Shown here: piece by piece, positions 1 through 7,898 of the stretch
Numbering within the stretch: position 1 is the first letter of the stretch
Layout of the letters: the number at the start of each line of letters is the position of its first letter
NCBI RefSeq assembly: GCF_001824475.1
Contig: NZ_MHXN01000039.1
Span: 1-64,000, forward strand
Direction of reading: 5' to 3'
From: Phenylobacterium sp. RIFCSPHIGHO2_01_FULL_69_31
GTDB lineage: Bacteria; Pseudomonadota; Alphaproteobacteria; Caulobacterales; Caulobacteraceae
Length of the DNA stretch: 64,000 nucleotides
Program-made: the position numbers and the translations under genes
The notes under the pieces: model-generated
Database searches by the model: none
What the model saw: the letters and a program-made list of their open reading frames with translations, nothing else
Told to the model about the DNA's origin: nothing

Positions 1-44
1 CCGATCAAGCTCGGCGCGCCCGCCGATCAAGCTCGGCGCGCCCG
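1..44. repeat. 22-bp tandem duplication
   Basis: Bases 1-22 and 23-44 are identical, giving two perfect head-to-tail copies. Each contains the dyad AAGCTCGGCGCGCC. The duplication forms the 3' end of the minus-strand hypothetical gene and supplies its stop codon at 5-7. Because 22 is not a multiple of 3, the two copies are read in different frames. The repeat may continue to the left of the window. Confidence 0.8.
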
Positions 45-565
45 GCCGACCCCCTCCACCACCTTGCAGGTGGTCCCCCTCCCCCTACGGGTGAGGAGAT
101 GGAGCGGCGCAGGGTCGGGGGCGCCAGGTCGAGGTCGTGGCGGATGCGGACGATGCAGCTTTCGACGGCTGCGTGGACGGCCTCGGGGTCGGCGTCGTCG
201 GCCTCCAGCAGGACATCCAGGTCTTCCAGCGCCTCGTCGGCCTCGGCGCGTTCGTATTCATACCAGTCTCCGCGTTCGGGTGACGGCCGGGCCTCCGGGG
301 TCTGGGCGGGCGTCACCGCCGGTCGGGGAGCTGCGGGCTCGCGGGCCGCGCGGTCTGCCGCCTGGGCCAGCCGGAATTCCAGCGCGATGGTCTGGCGCAC
401 GGCGCGCGAGACACGGTGATAGGCCAAGCCCACCTGGACCTGCGCGGCCGGATCCGCGGCGGCTTCCCTGGCCGCGCTCAACCCGCGCACCATGACCATC
501 CCGGCCTCGGCCATCTCCGCCAGCACCCGTTCGTGCCGCTCGCGCATGTCGCTTCCGGTGGACAT
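5..565 (-). CDS. Hypothetical protein, helical, unknown function
   Basis: This is a 186-residue protein of unknown function. I chose the ATG at 565 because the reading frame upstream is low-complexity and looks non-coding. The protein is mostly alpha-helical, with an Ala/Glu/Arg-rich N-terminal half, a Pro-rich linker around residues 92-112 and an acidic stretch (EADEALEDLDVLLEADD). The last 30 or so residues are encoded by an intergenic-type palindromic repeat (50-88) and the 22-bp tandem duplication. The native C-terminus was therefore probably shorter or different. I do not recognise the family and see no signal peptide or membrane segment. Confidence 0.5.
   Translation of the reverse strand: MSTGSDMRERHERVLAEMAEAGMVMVRGLSAAREAAADPAAQVQVGLAYHRVSRAVRQTIALEFRLAQAADRAAREPAAPRPAVTPAQTPEARPSPERGDWYEYERAEADEALEDLDVLLEADDADPEAVHAAVESCIVRIRHDLDLAPPTLRRSISSPVGGGGPPARWWRGSAGRAELDRRARRA
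50..88. repeat. G/C-rich palindromic intergenic repeat, copy 1
   Basis: The sequence is a C-rich arm, CCACCACC..GGTGGT at the centre, then CCCCCTCCCCC. On the opposite strand it reads GGGGGAGGGGGACCAC...GTGGTGGAGGGGG. The same arrangement occurs at 59515-59548. It is a dispersed repeat of the kind that sits between genes in Caulobacterales genomes, and here it is read through by the 3' end of a hypothetical gene. Confidence 0.6.
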
Positions 566-763
566 GCGAGGATCAAAACACAGCAATGCGTCAGAAGCGG
601 TCGCAGCGGTGAGGCGGGGTGGGCTTTTTATGGCTGGGGGCCCGCCGGATGACCCGCCGCCGCCGCCGCCAAGTCCGGCTGAGCCGCCTCGCCCGCGAAC
701 AGACGTTCCGAACTTCGCAGGTGGGTGGGTAGGCGACATTGCGCGGCGGCGCTTGGTTCTGTC

Positions 764-1468
764 ATGCTTGCGGCCATGTTGGAGGCTCAGACGCGGACGG
801 ACACGGACACCATCGGCCTTGCCGGTGATGGCGACGACGTGGACCTGATCCGGGCCATCGAGGGCTCCTTCGATGTCCAATTCGGCAACGATCCGGCCAA
901 GTGGTTCACGGTGGGTGACATCTACGACGCGCTGCTCACGCGCATCCCCATGTCGTCCACCGCCGGGCTGTGTGCGACCTCGATGGCGTTCTACCGCATT
1001 CGGGCTGCGCTGAGGTGCACCGCCGGAGTTCGAGGTCGTGTGACGCCGGCGACCAAGCTGGCGGGGCTCACTCCATTGCCGCCGAAGCTGCTGTTCGCGA
1101 AGCTCTCTCAGGAAATGGGCGTGAGGACGTTGCCGAACACTTTGTCCTGGTGGGGCGGTGTCGGAGTCGTTGCACTGCTCTCCGGTGTTGTTGGCGCATT
1201 CTTCGTGCTCCAGGCCCACGCCATTTGGCCCGTGCTGCTTTTGATACCAGTAGGCATCGCTATGATCTCAACCGACGTTGGCGGGTATCACTCGACAACC
1301 GTCGGCGACCTCGCGCGCACGGTCGCTATTCGCAACTTCAGGCAGTTCGCCTCCGATGGCGCTGACAGTCGCCCGGAGACGTTGTGGCGCGCGCTGTGTG
1401 TGCTCATCGCTGACGAAATCCAATTCGACGCTGATCAGATCAGCGCAACCACGCGCCTAATCGCGTAG
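764..1468 (+). CDS. Hypothetical protein with ACP-like ends and a central membrane segment
   Basis: About 234 residues if translation starts at the ATG at 764; ATG 776 and GTG 725 are alternatives, and none has a convincing ribosome binding site. The N-terminal part (FDVQFGND...WFTVGDIYDALLTRI) and the C-terminal part (TLWRALCVLIADEIQF...ISATTRLI) both resemble helices 1-2 of acyl-carrier-protein folds. The Asp-Ser-Leu phosphopantetheine site is absent. Between them lie a C-T-S-M-A-F-Y-R-I-R segment and two hydrophobic stretches (GVVALLSGVVGAFFVLQA and IWPVLLLIPVGIAMI) that probably span the membrane. I take it for a carrier-protein-like hypothetical of unknown role. Confidence 0.55.
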   Translation: MLAAMLEAQTRTDTDTIGLAGDGDDVDLIRAIEGSFDVQFGNDPAKWFTVGDIYDALLTRIPMSSTAGLCATSMAFYRIRAALRCTAGVRGRVTPATKLAGLTPLPPKLLFAKLSQEMGVRTLPNTLSWWGGVGVVALLSGVVGAFFVLQAHAIWPVLLLIPVGIAMISTDVGGYHSTTVGDLARTVAIRNFRQFASDGADSRPETLWRALCVLIADEIQFDADQISATTRLIA

Positions 1469-1633
1469 CGCGGACCAATTGCGGCAATGTCCGCGATGGG
1501 TCGCAGTCGGGATTTGGCGCCAAGCCGAGAAGCGGACCTTGGCCCGAGCGCTCCGAGAAGCGGACCTTGGCCGACATCGGCGCGGGGTGGAGGCTGCGCC
1601 GCGCCGAGCCCGGAGCGGCTGGGCGTTCTGAGT

Positions 1634-1680
1634 GGAAGCCCCTAGCTTCGCTGACAGCTCCCCCTTCGGGGAGGCAATTC
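1634..1680. repeat. Intergenic repeat module related to 59566-59607
   Basis: This stretch reads GGAAGCCCC, then CTGACAGCTCCCCC, TTCGGGGAGGCAATT. It matches the second half of the composite repeat downstream of fadA (GGAAGCCCC...GTCAGCTCCCCC...GGGGGCAACT). The CTCCCCCTTCGGGGAG portion is a strong hairpin and could end minus-strand transcription from rcdA, whose stop lies 6 bp to the right. Confidence 0.5.
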
Positions 1681-1686
1681 CGGCGA

Positions 1687-2196
1687 TCAGCCGCCGAAGG
1701 CGGTCTTCAGGCGGTCCATGTGGGAGAGCACGGGGTTGGACGGCTCGGCCGTGCGGCTTTCCAGGTACATGCGCTTGTCCAGATGGCGGACGCGCTCGTA
1801 GAGGCGCTCGGCGCGGTCGGCCAGGCCGGTGAGGCCGCGGGGCAGTTCGCTGCGGGCCGCCTCGGCCTCGGCGCGGGACACGTCCTCGGCGTTCAGGCGG
1901 TAGCGGTCCTCGCAGGCGGCGGCGGGCGCCATGTCGCCCTCGCGGACCGCGCGCTGGACCAGCAGCCACGAGGCCACCTGCATCAGGCGGGTGGTGAGCC
2001 GCATGCTCTCGGCCGCATAGGCCAGGGCCGCGTTGCGCGAGAGCAGCTTGGACTCCTGGCGGCCTTCGCCGTCCAGGTAGCTGGCGGTCTCTTCCACCAG
2101 CTCCATGCCTTCCTGGAACGTCCGCTCGAACAGCTCGGAACGGGCGAAGTCCTGGATGACGTCGTCGCGCCAGTCGGGGCTCTGGGTATCCTGCAT
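1687..2196 (-). CDS. rcdA: RcdA, regulator of CtrA degradation (DUF1465)
   Basis: A 169-residue protein, the usual length for RcdA. In Caulobacter, RcdA is a cytoplasmic adaptor that, with CpdR and PopA, helps ClpXP degrade CtrA and other cell-cycle substrates at the pole. The sequence carries the family hallmarks FARSELFERTFQEGMELVEE, LSRNAALAYA, and ESMRLTTRLMQVASWLLVQR, followed by RAERLYERVRHLDKRMY. ATG 2196 is preferred over the GTG three codons upstream. The gene stands alone, 88 bp from the DUF1192 gene on the same strand. The flexible C-terminus ends DRLKTAFGG. Confidence 0.9.
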   Translation of the reverse strand: MQDTQSPDWRDDVIQDFARSELFERTFQEGMELVEETASYLDGEGRQESKLLSRNAALAYAAESMRLTTRLMQVASWLLVQRAVREGDMAPAAACEDRYRLNAEDVSRAEAEAARSELPRGLTGLADRAERLYERVRHLDKRMYLESRTAEPSNPVLSHMDRLKTAFGG

Positions 2197-2284
2197 CGGG
2201 CGCACTCTAACTCGTTTAGGGTTTCCACGCGCTGAACGAAACGTCGCGGCGCGACGTCTTCGTGCAACCGCCGTGCCAGCCGGA

Positions 2285-2491
2285 TCAGTTCGCGCGCGGT
2301 GAGAAAAGGGCGTCCGCCGCGGCCCGGCCCGATCGCTTCTTGTCGATCTGGGCCCTCACCCGCCGGGCCTCCGCCTCCAGGACTTCCAGGCGTTCCTCGA
2401 GCTCCGAGACGCCATAGAGATCAAGGTCTTCGCGGACGGCCTCCAGCAGGCGCTGGCCGCGGCCGATCCGGACGTCGACAGGTTCATCCAT
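2285..2491 (-). CDS. DUF1192 family small protein
   Basis: A 68-residue protein starting at ATG 2491 behind a strong ribosome binding site (GGAGGG). It shows the DUF1192 pattern: a short N-terminus (MDEPVDVRIG), then YGVSELEERLEVLEAEARRVRAQI, a short coiled coil resembling the C-terminal helix of FtsB-type proteins, and a basic KKRSGR tail. Proteins of this family are common in Alphaproteobacteria and have no established function. It lies between rcdA and the divergent quinone oxidoreductase gene. Confidence 0.8.
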   Translation of the reverse strand: MDEPVDVRIGRGQRLLEAVREDLDLYGVSELEERLEVLEAEARRVRAQIDKKRSGRAAADALFSPRAN

Positions 2492-2572
2492 CCTCGAACC
2501 CTCCTTTGCGTCCCCCGACGGGACCGCTATCTGAACGCCCAAGGCCGATTTGCGCAAGTTTCAGGACATTTC

Positions 2573-3565
2573 ATGACCAGCCCGCTCGAAGCCGAGACCA
2601 TGACCGTGATCGCCATCGAGGGCGGCAAGGGGCCGGCCTCCGCGCTGAAGCCCGTGCGGGCGCCGATCCCGGAGCCGGGCCCCGGCGAGATCCTGATCAA
2701 GGTGCGCGCGGCGGGCGTCAACCGGCCCGATATCGTCCAGCGTCTGGGCGCCTATCCGCCGCCGCCGGGCGCGCCGCAGACCCTGGGGCTGGAGGTCTCG
2801 GGCGAGGTGGCCAAGGCCGCCGGTCGTTGGAAGGTGGGCGACCGGGTCTGCGCTCTGCTGGGCGGCGGCGGCTATGCCGAGTACGCGGCGGTCGACGCCC
2901 GCCACGCCCTTCCGATCCCGGCGGGCCTCGGGTTCGAAGAGGCGGCCGGCCTGCCCGAGACGGTCTTCACCGTCTTCGCCAACGTCTTCGAGCACGGCGG
3001 GCTGAAGGCCGGCGAGACGCTGATGATCCACGGAGCCACCTCCGGCATCGGCGTGACCGCCATCCAGATGGCCAAGGCCGCCGGCGCCAAGGTGATCGCC
3101 ACCGGGCGCGGCGCCGACAAGGCGAAGACCGCCCTCGCCCTCGGGGCGGACGTGGCCGTGGATGTGACCGCCGAGGACTTCGCCGAGGTCGCCAAGCGTG
3201 AGGGCGGCGTCGACGTCGTGCTGGACATGGTGGCCGGCGACTACGTCCCGAAGAACCTGGACGCGCTGAAGACCGGCGGCCGGATCGTCTTCATCGCGGC
3301 GCTCGGCGGCGCGCAGCTCAACCTTCCGGTCTTCGCCATCATGATGAAGCGCGCGGTGATCACGGGCTCGACGCTGCGGCCGCGCAGCGCGGACGAAAAG
3401 GCCCGGCTGGCCGCCGAGATCGAGCGGGTGGTCTGGCCCTGGATCGCGGCGGGCAAGGTGAAGCCGCAGATCGACGCCACCTTCCCGCTGGAAGAGGCTG
3501 CCGCCGCCCACGCCCACCTGGAGGCCGGCGCGCATGTGGGCAAGGTCATCCTGCTCCCGAGCTGA
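2573..3565 (+). CDS. NAD(P)H-quinone oxidoreductase, PIG3/QOR type
   Basis: A 330-residue zinc-independent medium-chain dehydrogenase predicted to reduce quinones with NAD(P)H in the cytoplasm. The N-terminal GroES-like domain holds the PIG3 signature (AAGVNRPDIVQRLGAYPPPPG). The Rossmann domain holds HGATSGIGVTAIQMAKAAGA, with A.G.G pyridine-nucleotide binding, and DVVLDMVAGDYV. The zinc ligands of classical alcohol dehydrogenases are missing, as expected. I chose ATG 2573, preceded by CAGGA; an internal ATG at 2600 (MTVIAIEGGKG) is the other candidate. It is divergent from the DUF1192 gene and lies 135 bp upstream of the interrupted transporter. Confidence 0.9.
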   Translation: MTSPLEAETMTVIAIEGGKGPASALKPVRAPIPEPGPGEILIKVRAAGVNRPDIVQRLGAYPPPPGAPQTLGLEVSGEVAKAAGRWKVGDRVCALLGGGGYAEYAAVDARHALPIPAGLGFEEAAGLPETVFTVFANVFEHGGLKAGETLMIHGATSGIGVTAIQMAKAAGAKVIATGRGADKAKTALALGADVAVDVTAEDFAEVAKREGGVDVVLDMVAGDYVPKNLDALKTGGRIVFIAALGGAQLNLPVFAIMMKRAVITGSTLRPRSADEKARLAAEIERVVWPWIAAGKVKPQIDATFPLEEAAAAHAHLEAGAHVGKVILLPS

Positions 3566-3700
3566 GCCGCCGGGCGCTTTGTGTCCATACCGAAAAATCT
3601 AAACCGTTGACCTGCCGTCCGGCCGCTCCCACCGTTTGGGGGCGGACGTTGAGAGGCGCACCAGAATGGCCTCCGTCGCCCGAATGGGAGGACGAATTCC

Positions 3701-4555
3701 ATGGCCGTTGCGCCTTCGGCGGGCGAGGCCCCGCCGCTGCGATTCCATACCAAGGTGCTTTATGCGGTGGGCGGCACCGCGACCTACCTCAAGCTTCGCG
3801 CGCTCTCGACCTTCCTGGTCATCTTCTACAATCAGGTCGTGGGACTGCCCCCGCAGCTGGTGGGCTCGATTCTGGCTGTGGCGCTCGTCTTCGACGCGGT
3901 GCTCGACCCGATCATCGGGCAGATCTCGGACAACGTGCGGTCGCGCTGGGGCCGGCGGCACCCGTTCATGCTGGCCGCCGCCCTTCCCTATGCGCTGGCG
4001 TTCTACCTGCTCTGGAACCCGCCCGCGGACTGGGGACATGGCGCGCTGGCCGCCTACCTGGCCGTCTGCCTGTTCGCCGTCCGCTTCTTCGACACTTTCT
4101 TCGAGCTGCCGCACCAGGCGCTCGCGCCCGAACTGGTCAAGGGCTACGACGCGCGAACCAACCTCCTGGCGATGCGCCATTTCTTCATGGTGCTTGGAGG
4201 CCTCGGCATGACGGTCCTGGCCTATCAGGTGTTCCTCAAGGAGCAGCCTGACGGCAGTGGCGGCGTGCTCGCGCGCGAGGGCTACGTCGCCTACTCCATC
4301 ACCGGCGCGCTGATCATCTTCGGCACAATCGTTCTTTCCACGCTCGGCACGGCCAGCCGCATCCCGCACCTGACCCAGGCGCCCGTCCGCAAAGTCACGC
4401 TCAAGGCCATGGTGCTGGAGATGGCGCAGACGCTGAACAACCGGGCGTTCATTTCCGCGGCCCTGGCGATGATGTTCATCGCGGTGGCCGTTGGGGCGCG
4501 GAACGGGCTGGAGATCTATTTCGGCCTCTATTTCTGGGAGCTACGGCAGTTGTGA
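3701..4555 (+). pseudogene. MFS transporter (GPH/MelB-like), 5' part, cut by the transposon
   Basis: The first 283 codons of a glycoside-pentoside-hexuronide-type sugar:cation symporter. The GPH signature is clear (FDAVLDPIIGQISDNVRSRWGRRHPFM), and about seven membrane helices are encoded. Translation starts at ATG 3701 behind GGGAGGAC. At 4551 the reading frame runs into the left end of the Tn7-like element and stops three bases later (CGG CAG TTG TGA). The missing 3' part is at 43940-44598. Joining 3701-4550 to 43940-44598 gives 1,509 bp, an unbroken 502-residue protein of normal family length. As arranged here, the transporter is presumably inactive. Confidence 0.92.
4546..4550. repeat. 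Target site duplication GCAGT, left copy
   Basis: GCAGT directly precedes the left terminal repeat and also directly follows the right one at 43935-43939. Five bases is the duplication length made by Tn7-family transposases. Confidence 0.93.
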
Positions 4556-4572
4556 AAGTGCAAAAGGCGATG
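4551..4572 (+). repeat. Left terminal inverted repeat
   Basis: It begins TGTGAAAGTGCAAAAGGC and ends GATG. It pairs with 43913-43934 with three mismatches, at repeat positions 8, 9 and 14. It is probably the outermost TnsB binding site, and it lies 41 bp upstream of the tnsA start codon. Confidence 0.92.
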
Positions 4573-4613
4573 ACCCTCCGGGGGCCGATTGCACGCCAGG
4601 AGGACAACAGCCG

Positions 4614-5366
4614 ATGAGCCCGGCTCAACAGCCAGCGAGCCTGGATCGCAAAACGCAACAGGCAATGCGTCTAGTTTCGGATGTGCGGGAGGACTGGCTT
4701 TCCACAGCCCCGACGCCGCGAGCTCTGAGCGCGACGCGCGGGACGCTACGTGTGCCGTTCGACGGTGCGCCGGTTGGGTTCGAGTCGAGCTTCGAGCGTG
4801 ACTTTCTCGTCTCGTGCAGAATCGAACCCCGCATTCGCAAGGTGCGGGCGCAGCAATTGCAGATCCGCTATCTCGATCACGCGCGCATGACAGAGCGCCG
4901 GTACACCCCCGACTTCGTGGTTGATCTGCAAGCCTCGGCCGACGTGCCATTCACGCGGGTTGTCGTTGAAGTGAAACGGCTGGAAGATCTGTGGCGCTCG
5001 AGACGGGACATGCGAGCGGCTTATGCGGCCGCGAGGGTCTGGGCATGGAAGCAGCCGGCGACGATCTTCAAAGTGGTCACCGACCTCCAAATGAACTCCG
5101 GCTGGCTCACGAACGCGCAGCTACTGTCACCCTACTTGGACCGCCCCCACGACGCCGATCTGATCGAACTGATCAGGACGAAAATGCGGTCGCTAGAGTC
5201 GGCGCGGATTCGAGAGCTTGTCGCATCCGTCACCGGGAGAGGGTTCAGCTCGCACAGGACCTTGGCAGCGATATATCGCATGATGGCCCTCGGGGAGCTT
5301 CAGTGTGATCGCGGACTGCCAATCTCATCGATGACGTGGGTGACCTTTGCCTCCGGCAGGAGGTGA
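4614..5366 (+). CDS. tnsA: TnsA-like transposon endonuclease
   Basis: A 250-residue protein with the TnsA endonuclease fold. In Tn7, TnsA cuts the 5' ends of the transposon while TnsB cuts and joins the 3' ends, giving cut-and-paste movement. The nuclease residues are visible: F-E-S-S-F-E-R-D-F (Glu57/Glu61), Y-T-P-D-F-V-V (Asp100) and V-V-V-E-V-K (Glu119, Lys121). The C-terminal 100 residues form a helical, HTH-like region, as in TnsA proteins. The ATG at 4614 follows AGGAGG with good spacing, only 63 bp from the element tip, so the gene may be read from a promoter in the end. Unusually, tnsB does not follow directly; more than 6 kb of cargo separates them. Confidence 0.82.
   Translation: MSPAQQPASLDRKTQQAMRLVSDVREDWLSTAPTPRALSATRGTLRVPFDGAPVGFESSFERDFLVSCRIEPRIRKVRAQQLQIRYLDHARMTERRYTPDFVVDLQASADVPFTRVVVEVKRLEDLWRSRRDMRAAYAAARVWAWKQPATIFKVVTDLQMNSGWLTNAQLLSPYLDRPHDADLIELIRTKMRSLESARIRELVASVTGRGFSSHRTLAAIYRMMALGELQCDRGLPISSMTWVTFASGRR
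4645..4670 (+). promoter_or_regulatory. Putative second TnsB binding site inside tnsA
   Basis: This stretch contains AAAACGCAACAGGC, a 14-base exact match to the right terminal repeat, followed by AATGCG. It is in the same orientation as the left end, and Tn7-family ends carry several such transposase sites. It lies within tnsA codons 11-19. Confidence 0.6.
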
Positions 5367-5665
5367 CTATCTCAGGCGGCCCCAAGATACCTGGCGTGCG
5401 GTCGAGCCGTTCGGCGCGGGGGTAGCCGTCGGTGGCTAGGGAACTCCCGGCCGCAGCTACCTATTGGACTTCGGCACATAGCCGGGAGACAAGCCGATGA
5501 GTTGCGCGACCTTCTCGTGAGCGAAGAAGTCGCCTTTGCGGATGGCCTCACGACCGATTTCGGCGTCCTCGGCGGCGGTGAGATGTGTTCCGCTCCGGCC
5601 TTGGCCGTACGGCGCATGGGACCTCGTGCTCGTGGATACTCTAGTGCCGGTCGGCCGATCGGGCC

Positions 5666-5875
5666 CTAGTCGCCATCGGGCTGTTCCAATGGTCGGCGGG
5701 TTATGCCGTTGCCGTCGAGCAGCGAGACGTCGACTTCCAGCGCGCCCTCCGGGATGAGGACCAGGCCCTGCGTCGCTTCGATCGCCTCGCGCGTCGCAAG
5801 TTGTGCGGAAACGACGTAGTTGCCGTGTGTCTGGCTCCACTTCTTAAACGGATAAACCTTCACGCGCTTCGTCAT
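5666..5875 (-). CDS. Small hypothetical protein
   Basis: A 69-residue protein beginning MTKRVKVYPFKKWSQTHGNY. It mixes a basic N-terminus, a helix (ATREAIEATQG) and a strand-like LVLIPEGALEVDV, ending in an acidic LEQPDGD. I do not recognise a family, but the composition looks like a real small protein rather than a shadow frame. It sits between tnsA and a probably frameshifted small gene on the same strand, in a cargo stretch containing apparent gene remnants. Confidence 0.45.
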   Translation of the reverse strand: MTKRVKVYPFKKWSQTHGNYVVSAQLATREAIEATQGLVLIPEGALEVDVSLLDGNGITRRPLEQPDGD

Positions 5876-5917
5876 CTGCCCTCGCGGAATTCATGCTAGC
5901 CCGGCCGAGCCGCAGCG

Positions 5918-6257
5918 TCATTGGCTGACCTTTTCGAGGCTCACCGCCCGGTCGATGGCGACGTCGGGATTCTTGTAGCAGTAATTCCAACGCTCTTGCG
6001 ATGCGGAGCTTGTCGGCCAGCTTGGTCAGATACCAGACGCCGAGCGCGCCTTCGCTGTCAGGTCCGTCGGAGGGCGCGACCTCGGACACCAGATCATCCC
6101 CTGCCCCATTCTTCGAAACGGCGTACATCTGCCGCCCTTCGAAATCCCGAGACGGGTCCGCGACCGATGTCCCGTAATTGGCTTGGCTGTCGTAGATGGC
6201 GCCGTCGAGAAAACAGGCATCGCCGCCTGGCTGCTTTTCGGCGTTCAGTGTCGTCAT
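5918..6257 (-). pseudogene. Frameshifted small hypothetical gene
   Basis: From ATG 6257 the frame encodes a plausible soluble protein (residues 1-88, ending KLADKLRIA). Beyond that point it turns Arg/Pro-rich and continues to 5844. In a neighbouring frame the sequence instead continues QERWNYCYKNPDVAI...SLEKVSQ and stops at 5918-5920, which is far more protein-like. A deletion of two bases (or gain of one) near 5985-5990 would explain both readings. No function is recognised. It could be a genuine decay product or a sequencing error. Confidence 0.4.
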
Positions 6258-6416
6258 CGTATCGAAGCGAGCGCCCTGGCGGGTCCGCGCCGCGTCGCGA
6301 ACTGGGGCGCGCCTCGATCGGAGGCCATGTGCAAGCTGCAGCCGAGCTTGCCCGTCGGGCGCGGAGTCGCTCCGCTAACCGCATAGCCGGAGGTGATGCA
6401 GACTGCGGCCTCATGT

Positions 6417-7895
6417 TCACACAGGATCCACCGGCGTCGGCATAGGATGCGCACGCTCGATGATGCTTGCTGCCACAAAGCAGCGGTCCTCTCGGAATCG
6501 GCGGGCAAGCAGCTGAACGCCGCTCGGAATTCCACTCACCAGGCCGGTTGGAACTGAGAGGCCTGGAACTCCAAGGAGAGGTGTTACCAGTTGGGGCGAC
6601 TGCTCGCGGAGGACCTCTCGCATCCCCTCCGGGCCGACCTGGTCATGCTCCCACTCGAAAGGCGCGACCCATGAATTTGGCAGTAGGACCAGAGGGTAGT
6701 GTTGGAAGAAGAGGTCCCATTCGGCGCATATCGCGTTCCGTCTCGCTATGGCGGTGGCGAATCCGTGACGATCCAGTACGGGGGTGATCTTGTCTACGGA
6801 GTCCATCATGCGATTGAGACGCCTGTCCCCACCCACGTCTCGGCTCGCACCAGCCGGCTGGCGATCCTCATTTATGGCAAGCTCGTACCAAAGATTCGCC
6901 GCCTCTTCGAAATGCGGGAGATCGACCTCATCGACCATATAGCCGGCGTCTCGCAGAGCCTTGGCGGCACGATCCAGACTAGCTCCAACTGAGGCGTCGG
7001 GCCGATAGGTCTTGCCCCCGGCATATAGGGCTACGCGTGTCGGCCTGCCCGCGCCGGGGAACTCAAGGGGCGCTGGCGTCCACCAAGGGTCACCGGGGTC
7101 GTCCGCCGCGAGCGCCGCGAACCCGAGCTTGATGTCGGCGACGGTCCGTCCAAGAACACCCTCCACGAGGAATAGCGACTGGGCCAGGGATTTGCCTGTC
7201 GAGGTCCGCGCCGGCACACGCCCCATGGAGGGCCGGATAGAGGTGACGCCGCAGGCGTACGCAGGATACCGCACGGAACCCGCGATGTCGTTGCCATGCG
7301 CCAGCGCCCCCATCCCCGACGCAACTGCGCTCGAGGCGCCTCCGCTGGAACCGCCGGGCGTGATGGCGCGGCTCCATGGATTGAACGTGCGACCGTACAG
7401 GTCGTTCTCTGTGAACCAGCGCGACGAGAACGTCGGAACGTTTGTCCGTCCAATGATTACGGCACCCGCGCGCCGGAGGTTCCGAACCGGGGAACTGTCT
7501 TCTAGTGCGATGTTGTCCTTGAGCGCGATTGCGCCATCGGTCGTCGCATGGCCCTTGTAGTCCACGTTGATCTTGGTTGTGACCGGCACCCCGTGCAGCA
7601 GGCCAAGCGGTTCGCCGTTGCGAACTGCACGGTCCGCATTGTCAGCGGCGGCGAGCGCCTCCTCGTCCAGATGCTCGACGATTGCGTTCAATCGACCATT
7701 GACCGACGCCACCCGCTGCAACGCACTCGCGGTCGCCTCGCGGCTCGTGATTTTCCGGGCCCGTATTGCCTCGGCAAGATCTGTCGCACTCCATTTCCAC
7801 AGAGGCATAGCCGATCCCTTTATCGACGCATCGGCTGAGCCCGGGATTGAGCCGGCCGCCGCAGCAGCACCAAGTAAAATTTGTCGCCGGTTCAT
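6417..7895 (-). CDS. Exported amidase (amidase signature family)
   Basis: A 492-residue amidase-signature hydrolase expected to cleave a carboxamide to acid plus amine or ammonia. The Ser-cisSer-Lys triad is visible: Lys108 (HGVPVTTKINVD), cis-Ser in GGSSGG (181-186) and nucleophile Ser207 (GNDIAGSVRYPA). The N-terminus MNRRQILLGAAAAAG resembles a twin-arginine signal, so the enzyme is probably periplasmic. Its start lies 3 bp beyond the stop of the upstream TonB receptor, so the two form one operon: uptake across the outer membrane, then hydrolysis. Its length matches the NylA-type cyclic amide hydrolases, but the family is broad and the substrate is unknown. A second amidase is at 36295-37761. 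Confidence 0.88.
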   Translation of the reverse strand: MNRRQILLGAAAAAGSIPGSADASIKGSAMPLWKWSATDLAEAIRARKITSREATASALQRVASVNGRLNAIVEHLDEEALAAADNADRAVRNGEPLGLLHGVPVTTKINVDYKGHATTDGAIALKDNIALEDSSPVRNLRRAGAVIIGRTNVPTFSSRWFTENDLYGRTFNPWSRAITPGGSSGGASSAVASGMGALAHGNDIAGSVRYPAYACGVTSIRPSMGRVPARTSTGKSLAQSLFLVEGVLGRTVADIKLGFAALAADDPGDPWWTPAPLEFPGAGRPTRVALYAGGKTYRPDASVGASLDRAAKALRDAGYMVDEVDLPHFEEAANLWYELAINEDRQPAGASRDVGGDRRLNRMMDSVDKITPVLDRHGFATAIARRNAICAEWDLFFQHYPLVLLPNSWVAPFEWEHDQVGPEGMREVLREQSPQLVTPLLGVPGLSVPTGLVSGIPSGVQLLARRFREDRCFVAASIIERAHPMPTPVDPV

Positions 7896-7898
7896 GAC

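Noticed and set aside
5-1219. A 404-residue version of the first minus-strand gene reaching up to 1219
   Set aside because: The extra N-terminal 218 residues are low-complexity and overlap a more credible gene on the plus strand (764-1468). The ATG at 565 fits better.
5462-5620. Minus-strand frame ending AEIGREAIRKGDFFAHEKVA..., resembling the tail of a ParD-like antitoxin
   Set aside because: No start codon or ribosome binding site and no N-terminal domain in frame. At most it is a remnant, too weak to list as a gene.
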